DNA of 64,000 nt from JBBQNR01 sp963774075 (GTDB lineage Bacteria > Actinomycetota > Thermoleophilia > Solirubrobacterales > JBBDJG01). The stretch spans positions 248,001-312,000 of the forward strand of contig CAVZDP010000005.1 of assembly GCA_963774075.1 (NCBI GenBank), written 5' to 3'. Below, piece by piece: positions 16,905 to 24,930 of this stretch. The notes under the pieces are model-generated. The model saw nothing but the letters and a program-made list of their open reading frames with translations, was not told where the DNA came from and did not search any database. The position numbers and the translations under genes were made by a program. Each line of letters starts with the position of its first letter. Within the stretch, counting starts at the first letter, position 1.

Positions 16905-18073
16905 CGCTGGACCAAGATTTCCTCGACGGCCTCCTCGCCCTCGCTCCCGGGCTCGGCGGCGAAGCGCTTGAAGCCGAGCACTCGCAGGTGCCTGGCCTTG
17001 AGGATCTCGAGCGTGTAGACCATCCAGATCGACGCCGCCACGACGACCAAGCCGAAGGCGGATACGGCGAGCGTGTTCCCTAGGTCCCATTCGCCGCCCG
17101 GCCGCGGCGGCACGAAGCGCGCGAAGATCGCGAACGCCGACAAGAGGGCCGCCCATGCGTGCAGGTAGGCGGCGGTCCTTCGCTGCGAGAAGCCGATGCG
17201 CATGAAGCGGTGATAGAAGTGGTTGTGATCGGCGCCCCACGGCGCGCGGCGGTACTTGAGCCGCTTCAGCACCACGAACGAAGTGTCCAGGATCGGGATC
17301 GCCATCACGAGCAGCGGACCCGCGAGGGCGATCGTCGCAGCCGTCTTCAGCACGCCCTGCACGGCCATCGTCGCGAGCACGAACCCGAGTGCGAGCGCGC
17401 CGGTGTCGCCCATGAAGATCTTCGCCGGATGGTAGTTGTGCGGCAGGAACGCGAGCGTCGCCCCGCACACGATCGCGGCCAGCGCCGCCGCGTCCATGCG
17501 CCCGAATGACGCGGCGAGGATCGCGAACGAGCACGCCGCGATCGCGACGATGCCCGCGGCGAGCGCGTCCATGCCGTCGATCAGGTTCATGAGGTTGGCG
17601 ATCGCGACGATCCAAAGCACCGTGAGCGGATAGGCCGTCCAGCCGAACTCGATGTTGCCGAGCAGCGGCAGGCCGATGCTTTCGAACGTGAGATCCCAAC
17701 CCACGACGGGAATCAACGCGACGGCCACGACACCGAACATCTTGAGCTGCGGTGAGAGCCCCAGCACGTCGTCGGCGAACCCGACGGCCGCGATGCAGAG
17801 CATCCCGATCAGGATCCCCAGGTAGGGGCCGTCGCCCACCACCAGCACGGCCGCCGGCACGGCGATGCCGGCGACGATGGCGAGTCCGCCGATGCGCGGC
17901 ACGGGGTGCGAGTGCACGCGCGGGCGGTCGCTCGGCACGTCGAGTGCGCCGATCCGGTGGGCCAGCCGCACGATGGGCGGAGTCAGCAGCAGCACGATCG
18001 CGGCAGCCGCGAGAAAGCCCCAGACAACCGTGGCGTCCCCGATCAGTGCATCGAGGGAGTCCGGGAAGGACAT
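16901..18073 (-). CDS. Undecaprenyl-phosphate HexNAc-1-phosphate transferase (WecA/TagO/MraY family)
   Basis: A 390-residue polytopic membrane enzyme, about 11 membrane segments. It moves HexNAc-1-phosphate from a UDP-sugar to undecaprenyl phosphate, the first step of lipid-linked glycan assembly. Key motifs: GFADDVLGLSPQ (Mg-binding DD), NLMNLIDGMDALAAG (NxxNxxDGxD), GDTGALALGFVLA, and the cytosolic histidine motif GADHNHFYHRFMRIGF. These match WecA/TagO rather than MraY in the last loop. ATG start at 18073. In many Gram-positives the homologue lies directly before the atp operon; here four plus-strand genes and the AhpD gene come between. Confidence 0.92.
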   Translation of the reverse strand: MSFPDSLDALIGDATVVWGFLAAAAIVLLLTPPIVRLAHRIGALDVPSDRPRVHSHPVPRIGGLAIVAGIAVPAAVLVVGDGPYLGILIGMLCIAAVGFADDVLGLSPQLKMFGVVAVALIPVVGWDLTFESIGLPLLGNIEFGWTAYPLTVLWIVAIANLMNLIDGMDALAAGIVAIAACSFAILAASFGRMDAAALAAIVCGATLAFLPHNYHPAKIFMGDTGALALGFVLATMAVQGVLKTAATIALAGPLLVMAIPILDTSFVVLKRLKYRRAPWGADHNHFYHRFMRIGFSQRRTAAYLHAWAALLSAFAIFARFVPPRPGGEWDLGNTLAVSAFGLVVVAASIWMVYTLEILKARHLRVLGFKRFAAEPGSEGEEAVEEILVQR

Positions 18074-18111
18074 GGTGCAAAGTGTCCCAGAGGGGGCCGC
18101 TGTCAGGCGGA

Positions 18112-18153
18112 CCTCAGGACTTTAGGTGGAAGGTCCCACGCAGCCGAATATTC
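18112..18153 (-). repeat. Diverged CACCTAAAG element in the wecA promoter region
   Basis: Minus strand GAATATTCGGC, a GC segment, then CCACCTAAAGTCC and TGAGGTCC, in the same order as in the atp-operon elements. The stem is degenerate here. It lies 38 nt upstream of the wecA start and about 65 nt from the divergent dehydrogenase start. Confidence 0.6.
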
Positions 18154-18203
18154 CGCCTGCCAAGCGGCCGGATCGCCTATTCCGGGACGGTGGGGACCCC
18201 TGC

Positions 18204-18209
18204 TAGCAT
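18204..18209 (+). promoter_or_regulatory. -10 box of a probable leaderless promoter
   Basis: TGCTAGCAT (extended -10 form, TAGCAT core) ends 8 nt before the GTG start of the UDP-sugar dehydrogenase, with no ribosome site between. Transcription would start at or next to the start codon, which is common in Actinomycetota. Confidence 0.5.
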
Positions 18210-18217
18210 CGCCTCGC

Positions 18218-19531
18218 GTGAGTGGAGTTGTCTCTACGGCCGCGGTGGCCACGTTCGACGAGCGGCTGGCAACGCGGGAGGCCAGGATCGGGATCGTCGG
18301 CCTCGGCTACGCGGGATTGCCGCTGGGGATGGCCTTCGCCGAGGCCGGTTTGAGCGTGACCGGCATAGACATCGACGAGGGCCGCGTCAACGCAGTGCGC
18401 GAGCACCGCTCGTATCTGGTCGACGTCCCGGTCCACCGCTATGACGAGACCGACGGTCGCCTCGAGGCGACCACCGACTATGGCGAGGTCAGGGAGCTCG
18501 ACGCGCTCACGATCTGCGTGCCGACGCCGCTCTCCAAGACGCGGACGCCCGACCTGTCATACATAGTGGCCGCCGCCGAAGCCGTGGCGCAGAACCTGCG
18601 TCAGGGTCAGCTCGTGGTGCTCCAATCCACGACGCATCCGGGCACCACCGAGGAGGTCGTGCTGCCGATCCTGGAACGCTCGGGCGGGAAGGTGGGCACC
18701 GATTTCTTCCTCGGCTACGCGCCGGAGCGGGTCGATCCGGGCAACAAGGACTACACGATCCGCACGACCCCGAAGCTGGTGTCCGGCGTGACGGAGGAGT
18801 GCCTGCGCCGCACGTCGCTCCTGTACGCCAACATCGTCGACACCGTCGTGCCATGCTCGAGCACCCGTGTCGCCGAGACGGCGAAGCTGCACGAGAACAT
18901 CTTCCGCGCCGTCAACATCGCGCTCGTGAACGAGCTTGCCCTGATGTGCGACAAGCTGGGCATCTCGGCCTGGGAGGTGATCGACGCCGCCTCGACGAAG
19001 CCGTTCGGCTTCCTGCCGCACTATCCCGGCCCCGGGCTCGGCGGCGACTGCATACCGGTTGTGCCGCACTTCCTCGCCTGGCGCCTGAGAGAGTACGGCT
19101 ACTCGGCGCAGCTCATCCAGACCGCCCACGAGATCAACGCGCAGATGCCTCGCTACGTGGTCCAGAAGGTCAGCGACGCGCTCAACGACTCGCACCTACC
19201 GATCAAGGGCTCGCGACTGCTGCTGCTCGGGATGGCATACAAGCCGGACGTGCACGACATCCGCGAGTCGCCGAGCCTCGAGGTGCTGCGGCAGCTCGTC
19301 GCGCGCGGCGGAGACGTGCGCTATTGCGACCCGTGGGTGAGCGAGCTCGAGCTCGACGGCGTGCTGCACACGAGCACGGCGTGGAGCGCCGAGGAGATGC
19401 GCGCCGCGGACTGCGTGGTTCTGCTGACGGCGCACCGCCGCTTCGTCGAGCAGCCGCTCTGGGAGTACGCACGCCTGATCGTCGACACACGGAACGCGGT
19501 TCCCGGCGGCTCGAACGTTCGCCGCATCTAG
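18218..19531 (+). CDS. UDP-N-acetylhexosamine (ManNAc/GlcNAc) 6-dehydrogenase
   Basis: A 437-residue NAD-dependent dehydrogenase that oxidises a UDP-HexNAc to the uronate. Rossmann motif GLGYAGLPLG starts at residue 28. The middle domain includes ICVPTPLSKTRTPDLSYI and STTHPGTTEE. The catalytic cysteine is in LGGDCIPVVPHFL near 277; the GGDCIPVxP form is typical of WecC/WbpA/TuaD-like enzymes that use N-acetyl sugars. C-terminal domain GMAYKPDVHDIRESPSLEV. Differs clearly from the ugd at 181-1467 (GGSCFPKD). First gene of the five-gene plus-strand sugar cluster. Confidence 0.88.
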   Translation: MSGVVSTAAVATFDERLATREARIGIVGLGYAGLPLGMAFAEAGLSVTGIDIDEGRVNAVREHRSYLVDVPVHRYDETDGRLEATTDYGEVRELDALTICVPTPLSKTRTPDLSYIVAAAEAVAQNLRQGQLVVLQSTTHPGTTEEVVLPILERSGGKVGTDFFLGYAPERVDPGNKDYTIRTTPKLVSGVTEECLRRTSLLYANIVDTVVPCSSTRVAETAKLHENIFRAVNIALVNELALMCDKLGISAWEVIDAASTKPFGFLPHYPGPGLGGDCIPVVPHFLAWRLREYGYSAQLIQTAHEINAQMPRYVVQKVSDALNDSHLPIKGSRLLLLGMAYKPDVHDIRESPSLEVLRQLVARGGDVRYCDPWVSELELDGVLHTSTAWSAEEMRAADCVVLLTAHRRFVEQPLWEYARLIVDTRNAVPGGSNVRRI

Positions 19532-19582
19532 TCCACCGCAACCACGCGCGCAAGACGGTAGTCGCTAGGGTGCGGCCGGGCC

Positions 19583-20449
19583 ATGGCTGAGTCGAAGCTG
19601 ATCCTCGGCGCCGGCTACATCGGCGCCGTGCTCGCGGACCTCGTGCTCGAGCGAGGCGACGAGGTTACGCTGGCCGACAACTGGTACGCGACCGAGCGCG
19701 AGCAGCTGCGCGAGCTCGAGGAGCGCGGTGCCCGCGTAGAGACGGCCGACATCCGCGAGACCGAAGCGCTCGAGAGGCTGCTGGCCTCGCGCCCCGACCG
19801 CGTCTACCTGCTTGCGGCCCAGGCGAGCCGTCCGCTCTCGGAGCGTGATCCCGAGTACACGGAGGCGACGAATGTGGCCGGCGCCCGGCGCGTGGCCGAG
19901 GCCGTCGCCGCTGCGGGGGCGTCCGCACTCGTGTACGCCAGCTCGCTGAACGTCTACGGTCCCTCGCCGCAAGGCGAGGTTACGAGCGCATACCCCTACG
20001 GCGAGCAGCACGACCTCGCGCACCTCTCGAAGCTCTACGCCGAGCAGTCGCTGGCGATCGAGGCCCGCCGCTCGGGGTTCGACCTGGCGATCCTGCGCCT
20101 GGGCATCGTGTACGGGCCCAGCCCGGTCGAGCACTCGCGCCCCGAGTCGCAGACCGTCGTGGACAAGTTCCGGCGGCTCGCCACCCGCGACGAGCCGCTA
20201 CACCTCGACGGCGGCGGGCGCGCAACCATCGGCGTGGTGCACGTCGCCGACGTCGCGCGCATCATGGTCGAGTCGCCTGCGGCACCCGGCGTTAGCGTCG
20301 AGAACGTCGCCGCCGAGACCGTCACGGTCGCCGACGTGGCCGCCCTCGCACGGGGCGAGGCCCCCTCCGGCTCGCCCGCCTGCCGCTTTGCGAGCCCGTT
20401 CCAGTACGAGCACCGCCTGGCCGGCTACCTCGCGAGCACGCGAGCTTGA
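19583..20449 (+). CDS. NAD-dependent epimerase/dehydratase family protein
   Basis: A 288-residue extended-SDR protein. Cofactor loop GAGYIG near residue 9, LLAAQASRP at the strand-4 position, and YASSLNVYGP for the active-site Ser/Thr region. The usual catalytic Y-x-x-x-K is not conserved: the Lys is in LAHLSKLYAEQ, but alanine occupies the Tyr position, and the nearest Tyr (PYGEQHD) is 11 residues before the Lys. Substrate binding with altered chemistry is possible. Probably acts on a nucleotide sugar, given the neighbours. Its TGA stop overlaps the TTG start of the next gene. Confidence 0.8.
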   Translation: MAESKLILGAGYIGAVLADLVLERGDEVTLADNWYATEREQLRELEERGARVETADIRETEALERLLASRPDRVYLLAAQASRPLSERDPEYTEATNVAGARRVAEAVAAAGASALVYASSLNVYGPSPQGEVTSAYPYGEQHDLAHLSKLYAEQSLAIEARRSGFDLAILRLGIVYGPSPVEHSRPESQTVVDKFRRLATRDEPLHLDGGGRATIGVVHVADVARIMVESPAAPGVSVENVAAETVTVADVAALARGEAPSGSPACRFASPFQYEHRLAGYLASTRA

Positions 20450-21330
20450 ACTTCCTCGTCACAGGGGCGACCGGCTTTCTCGGTTGGCGCACAGCGACGC
20501 TGCTGCGCGAGCGCGGGCACGAGGTCACCGCGCTTGCGAGACCCGGTCACGCGGCGAGAGCCGCGTCGGCCGAGCTCGACGCCGTCGAGCTCGACGCCGG
20601 AGCGCCGGCGGCGCGTGACCTCGTCGCCGGTCACGACGCGGTGCTCCACTTCGCCGGCGTGCCCGATCCGGCCGGCGCCCGAGCCGATCCCGCAAACGCG
20701 GTCCGCCAGAACGTCGGCACGACGGTCAACATGCTGGAGGGTTGTCGCGAGCACGGAGCCGGTCTCGTATATCCCTCGAGCGTGCGCGCCGCCGTGGAGC
20801 CGCCACCGGACCCGTACGCGCTCTCGAAGCGCCTGGCCGAGGACGCCTGCCGTCTCCACGAGGCCCGCGCCACGGTTGTCAGGCTGACATCGGTCTTCGG
20901 CCCCGGGCAGGTCACCTGGGAGGGAGCGACTGGGGCGATCGCCGCCTTCGCGGCGCGCGCGCTCGAGGGAGAGCCGATCGTTATACCGGGCGACCCGAGC
21001 CGCTCGCGGGACTTCATATACGTGGACGACCTCGTCGGGGCGCTGGAGTCGATCGTGTCGGAAGGACGCTGGAACGAGAAGCTCACCCTCGCGAGCGGGG
21101 TCTCGACGTCTCTCTTGAGCGCCGCCGAGGTCGTGCGCTCGGCCGCAAGCTCGGGTTCCGCCGTGGTCACTCCCGGAGGGAATCTGCCGGCGGGCGAGAA
21201 CGAGAGCTATGCGGCGGGCGCAGCGGCTCCGAGACTAGACTTTCCCGTCCGTCCGCTCGAGGAGGCCGTTCAACTTTATGTCGACTGGCTCAGCCGCCAT
21301 CCCGCTGCTGAAGGCCGCGCCCGAGCCTGA
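20446..21330 (+). CDS. NAD-dependent epimerase/dehydratase (sugar nucleotide)
   Basis: A 294-residue extended SDR. The start LNFLVTGATGFLGWRTA carries the GxxGxxG loop. The active site is complete: SSVRAAV for the Ser region and DPYALSKRLAED for Y-x-x-x-K. RLTSVFGPGQ and SRDFIYVDDLVGAL are typical of UDP-glucose 4-epimerase-like enzymes. The TTG start overlaps the previous stop (TTGA), so translation is coupled. The last 53 nt overlap the fusion gene downstream. The substrate is a nucleotide sugar of unknown kind. Confidence 0.85.
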   Translation: MNFLVTGATGFLGWRTATLLRERGHEVTALARPGHAARAASAELDAVELDAGAPAARDLVAGHDAVLHFAGVPDPAGARADPANAVRQNVGTTVNMLEGCREHGAGLVYPSSVRAAVEPPPDPYALSKRLAEDACRLHEARATVVRLTSVFGPGQVTWEGATGAIAAFAARALEGEPIVIPGDPSRSRDFIYVDDLVGALESIVSEGRWNEKLTLASGVSTSLLSAAEVVRSAASSGSAVVTPGGNLPAGENESYAAGAAAPRLDFPVRPLEEAVQLYVDWLSRHPAAEGRARA

Positions 21331-23314
21331 ACAGATCGCCGACCGCCTCGCCGGAGACGACTGGCGCGGGCTCGAGCTGTGCCTGTCACCGGCGCACGTC
21401 GCAAGCGACGACGCGCTCAAACGGGCCATCGACGCAGCGACGAGCGCTCGCGAACCCGGCCTTCGGCATGCCGAAGGCCGGCCTGTTCTCACGGCCGAGG
21501 CGCCGGTCGCATGGCCGAGCGGCGCATTTGTGAGCGTCGACTCGCTCGACGCCGAGGCGCGCTCCGGCATCGACCGCAGCGCGGAGTTCGCCGCGGCGAT
21601 CGGCTCGCCGGTGCTCACGATCCACCTCTTCTGCCCCCGCGATGCCGCGAAGTTCCGATCTCGGGCCCCGCTCGACGAGGACGCCGTGGTGCGTTTCCTC
21701 TCCTACTTCGCGACCGCCTGCGCCAACAGGGGCGTGAAGCCGCTGATCGAGAACGTACCCCCCGTGCTTCGGATGCGCACCGGCGGCGTCTACTTCTCCG
21801 AGATTGGGGGCCACTGGAGAGATCTTCTCGAGTGGCGCCAGAGCGTCCCGGAGCTTGGCTTCACCATCGACACCTCGCATGCTGGGCTCTTCCGCTCTTT
21901 CGCGGCCGCTTACCCCACGCTCTTCGGGCTCTCGGGCGACGACGAGCTGGACCTCGAGCGCTACGTCGAGGAGCTCGGCCCGCTCGCCGAGGTGGCGCAC
22001 GTCTCGAACGCGCACGGTCTGCTCGCGGAGGGGCTGCCCTATGCGGGCGGCGAGCTGGAGCTGGATCCGGTGGTGAGGCGGCTCGGCGAGCTCGTGCCCT
22101 TCATCGTGGCGGAGATCAACGAGCCCGATCCGTCGGCCTCGCCCGCCATGAAGGCCGGCTACCGTGAGATCGAACGCGTGCTGGGCGAGCCGCAGGTTCC
22201 GGCGCCGGCACCCCGTCCGAGGCGAATCCCGAGCGACGACTTCGACTGGCAGGCGGTGCTGGGCCACCGCGACCCCGTGCCGTCTCTGCTCGACCTGCAG
22301 GAGCGACTCGGCGGTCGCCGCATCCTGGTCACGGGCAGCGGCGGCTCGATCGGTCGGGCGCTCGTCACGCTGCTGGATGGCTTCCGCCCCGAGCGGGTGA
22401 CGCTGCTCGACGGGCACGAGGGGTCGCTGATCGCCGACCGCCGCCAGCGTGACGCCGCCTCGCTCGAGCGCGTTGCCCATGTCCTCTGCGACGTGCGAGA
22501 CGGCGGCCGTCTCGACGCCGAGGTCGCGCGCGCCCGGCCGGACCTCATCTTCCACCTGGCCGCCTACAAGCACGTCGACTGGGCAGAGGTGTTCCCCGAG
22601 GAGTTCGTCGACAACAACCTGCACGGAAGCTGGAACGTGCTGCGGGCCGCGGAGGCAGCCGAGGTGGAGACCGTCGTCGTGGCCTCGACCGACAAGGCGG
22701 CGCTCGCCGCCAGCTTCTACGGCCGCACGAAGCGCTTCATGGAGCAGCTCACGGCGTTCTCGGCCAGCCGCGCGGGGGCGCAGCGGATCGCCGTCCGGTT
22801 CGTGAACGTGCTCGGCAGCGCCGGCAGTGCATCGGAGCTCTTCCTGCGACAGGCGCGCGCGAACGTGCCGCTGACCGTCACCGACACGGGCATGCAGCGG
22901 TACTGGGTGACGATGGCGCACGCGACTACGCTCGCAGCGCACGGCGCGCTCCTGGCCGCGGACGGCGTGGTGCTCGCTGGACCCGGAGACCCGGCCATGC
23001 TGACCGTCGGCCAGCTCGCGGAGCGGATCTGGGCGCAGGCCGGGCGCGAGGGCACGCCGGACATGGACGTCGTCGGCATCCGCCGTGGGGAGACATTGAA
23101 CGAGGTGCTGACAGGCCCCGGTGAGCGAACCGGCACAGAGCGCCACCACGGCATCGCGGCGATCGAGGGTGAGATCCCGACCGCCGGTCCGGCCTGGGTG
23201 GCCGAACGGCTCCCCGCCAAAGGCGGGCGCGAGGAGGCGCGCGCCGTCTGGCTCGAGGCAATGCGCAGGCCCGGACTGCTGGCGCCCGCGAAAACCGAGC
23301 GCCGCCGCGCCTGA
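21278..23314 (+). CDS. Fusion of TIM-barrel sugar isomerase/epimerase and CapD-like dehydratase
   Basis: A 678-residue protein with two enzyme domains in one open frame. Residues about 5-300 form an AP-endonuclease-2-type TIM barrel (xylose isomerase-like): VLTIHLFCPRD, KPLIENVPPV, LGFTIDTSHAGL, VAHVSNAHG and FIVAEIN carry the metal-ligand Glu/Asp/His/Glu pattern. After a proline-rich linker (about 310-345), residues about 348-640 are a polysaccharide-biosynthesis SDR of the CapD/FlaA1 type: TGSGGSIGRAL, HLAAYKHVDWAEVFPEEFVDNN, VVASTDKAA, SFYGRTKRFMEQ, RFVNVLGSAGS and TDTGMQRYWVTM. The second part would make a 4-keto-6-deoxy UDP-HexNAc; the first could isomerise or epimerise a sugar. ATG 21278 overlaps the previous gene by 53 nt. 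A palindromic repeat lies inside codons 59-72. Confidence 0.85.
   Translation: MSTGSAAIPLLKAAPEPEQIADRLAGDDWRGLELCLSPAHVASDDALKRAIDAATSAREPGLRHAEGRPVLTAEAPVAWPSGAFVSVDSLDAEARSGIDRSAEFAAAIGSPVLTIHLFCPRDAAKFRSRAPLDEDAVVRFLSYFATACANRGVKPLIENVPPVLRMRTGGVYFSEIGGHWRDLLEWRQSVPELGFTIDTSHAGLFRSFAAAYPTLFGLSGDDELDLERYVEELGPLAEVAHVSNAHGLLAEGLPYAGGELELDPVVRRLGELVPFIVAEINEPDPSASPAMKAGYREIERVLGEPQVPAPAPRPRRIPSDDFDWQAVLGHRDPVPSLLDLQERLGGRRILVTGSGGSIGRALVTLLDGFRPERVTLLDGHEGSLIADRRQRDAASLERVAHVLCDVRDGGRLDAEVARARPDLIFHLAAYKHVDWAEVFPEEFVDNNLHGSWNVLRAAEAAEVETVVVASTDKAALAASFYGRTKRFMEQLTAFSASRAGAQRIAVRFVNVLGSAGSASELFLRQARANVPLTVTDTGMQRYWVTMAHATTLAAHGALLAADGVVLAGPGDPAMLTVGQLAERIWAQAGREGTPDMDVVGIRRGETLNEVLTGPGERTGTERHHGIAAIEGEIPTAGPAWVAERLPAKGGREEARAVWLEAMRRPGLLAPAKTERRRA
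21456..21492 (+). repeat. Palindrome plus GGCCTGTTCTCAC inside a coding sequence
   Basis: A perfect 26-bp palindrome (arms CCGGCCTTCGGCA and TGCCGAAGGCCGG, 21456-21481) runs straight into GGCCTGTTCTCAC. The same 13-mer sits just before the fetA start (42394-42406), also after hairpins. Here the unit is in frame in the TIM-barrel domain and encodes PGLRHAEGRPVLT. Confidence 0.6.
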
Positions 23315-23377
23315 AGCAACGCCTGTGCCGGACGAGCTCGCGCGTGCATTCACCCTCGAGCTGACCCGGACAGACGA

Positions 23378-24910
23378 ATGAAGCTGGCGACTGCACTCTT
23401 CTTCTACCCGCGTGGCGGATCGGCGCAGGTGGCGCGCTACCTCTCGCCGGCGCTCGAGGAGAGCGGCCTGCAGGTCACCCTCGTCTCTGGATCGCTCGGG
23501 GAGCCCGGCAACAGGTCCCACGCGGAGACGTTCTTCGCCGGCCTTCGTGTGCGGCCGGTGGACTACGGGCCGGCCGTGGCCGCGTACCGCGCTGGCCGCG
23601 ACCCGATCGCGGAGCCGGTGCCGCTCCATCCTTCCTTCGAAGACCGTCCCGGCGCTCCCGATCGCGTATTCGCATCGGTGTCGCCGGAGCTCGGCGATCA
23701 CCTGACCCGTTCCTGGCGACGGCTGCTCGCCGCACGCTTCGAGGAGGACTTCCCCGTCTTCCACCTTCACCACCTGACGCCACAGCACGAGGCGGTCAGG
23801 CGAGCATTTCCGGGCCGGCCGATCGTGACGAGCCTCCACGGCACTGAGACGAAGATGCTCGACCGCATCGCACACCTGGCCGGCTTCGCACGGACATTCG
23901 GATCCGACCTCGCCGGCATGGCCGAGCGCTCGGAGACGGGAACGCTCCCGGACGAGGACGAACTGGAGCCCGACCAGCGGCTGGTGCTCGACGAGACCCG
24001 ATGGCGCTACTGGCGGTTCGGAGAGCACTGGGCGGACAGGATGCGCTCGATCGCGCGGGACGTCGATCGCATCGTCGTCAATTCACCGCACGAACGCGGC
24101 GAGGCGGTACGGCTGCTCGGCATAGACGAGCGCAGGATCGAGCTGATCCCCAACGGCGTCGACATCGGCAGGTTCGACCGCCGGCAGCTCTCGCACGATG
24201 AGCGGCTGGCGCGCTGGCGACATTGGCTGGTGGACGATCCACGCGGCTGGGACGAGTCGGCTCGCCCGGGAAGCGTGCGTTACGGCGAGGCGGACCTCGA
24301 TGCATTCTTCGACGCGCGGACCGGCGAGCCGGCGCACGTCCTCCTGTTCGTGGGCCGATTTCTTGGCGTCAAGCGCGTGCCGCTCCTCCTGCGGGCGTAC
24401 GCCGCCGCTCGCACGCGCTTCGACACTCCGGCTCCGCTGGTGATCTGGGGCGGCTTCCCGGGGGAGTGGGAGGGCGAGCACCCCGTCGCGGTCGCGCGCG
24501 AGGTCGGCGAGGATGGGATCTTCTTCTGCGGCTGGCGTGGGCACAACGACCTGCCCGACGGGCTCGCCTGCTCGGACGTGCTCGTCGGGCCCTCGATCAG
24601 GGAGGGCTTTGGCCAGGTCTTCATCGAGGCGATGGCGTGCGGGCTGCCGGTGATCGTCGCCCGCAGCGGCGGCCCGCTCTCGTTCGTGAACACGAGGCCG
24701 GAGGAGCCCAACGGCTGGATCGTCGAGCCCGACGACGAGCCGAGCCTGGCCGAAGCGCTCGTCGAAGCCGTGAACGATCCCGCCACGCGCCGCGAGCGAG
24801 GCGAGCGCGCTTACCGCGACGCTCGCAGCGACTACTCCTGGCATTCGCTGGCCGAGCGCTACGCGGCGGTGTACGAGCAGGTGCTCGGCGAGCACCCCGG
24901 GGCTCGATAG
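23378..24910 (+). CDS. GT4 family glycosyltransferase
   Basis: A 510-residue GT-B glycosyltransferase. The N-terminal acceptor domain has YPRGGSAQVARYLSPAL and SLHGTETKML. The linker strand is RIELIPNGVDIGRFDRR. The donor domain has LLFVGRFLGVKRVPLLLRAY, IFFCGWRGHNDLPDGLACSDVLVGPS and the E-x7-E motif in REGFGQVFIEAMACGLPVI. The NPNGVD-type and GRF-K motifs match sucrose-phosphate synthase/PimB-like GT4 enzymes. An insert of about 50 residues near 280-320 is longer than usual. Last gene of the plus-strand polysaccharide cluster, 63 nt after the fusion gene. It transfers a sugar from a nucleotide donor; the acceptor is unknown. Confidence 0.9.
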   Translation: MKLATALFFYPRGGSAQVARYLSPALEESGLQVTLVSGSLGEPGNRSHAETFFAGLRVRPVDYGPAVAAYRAGRDPIAEPVPLHPSFEDRPGAPDRVFASVSPELGDHLTRSWRRLLAARFEEDFPVFHLHHLTPQHEAVRRAFPGRPIVTSLHGTETKMLDRIAHLAGFARTFGSDLAGMAERSETGTLPDEDELEPDQRLVLDETRWRYWRFGEHWADRMRSIARDVDRIVVNSPHERGEAVRLLGIDERRIELIPNGVDIGRFDRRQLSHDERLARWRHWLVDDPRGWDESARPGSVRYGEADLDAFFDARTGEPAHVLLFVGRFLGVKRVPLLLRAYAAARTRFDTPAPLVIWGGFPGEWEGEHPVAVAREVGEDGIFFCGWRGHNDLPDGLACSDVLVGPSIREGFGQVFIEAMACGLPVIVARSGGPLSFVNTRPEEPNGWIVEPDDEPSLAEALVEAVNDPATRRERGERAYRDARSDYSWHSLAERYAAVYEQVLGEHPGAR

Positions 24911-24930
24911 GCCCGGTAGCAGCGAGGGCG

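Noticed and set aside
21386..24028. An open frame of 880 codons on the minus strand, opposite the fusion and GT4 genes
   Set aside because: Its sequence is low-complexity Arg/Gly/Pro/Val shadow of GC-rich codons, lies opposite two genes with clear motifs, and has none itself.
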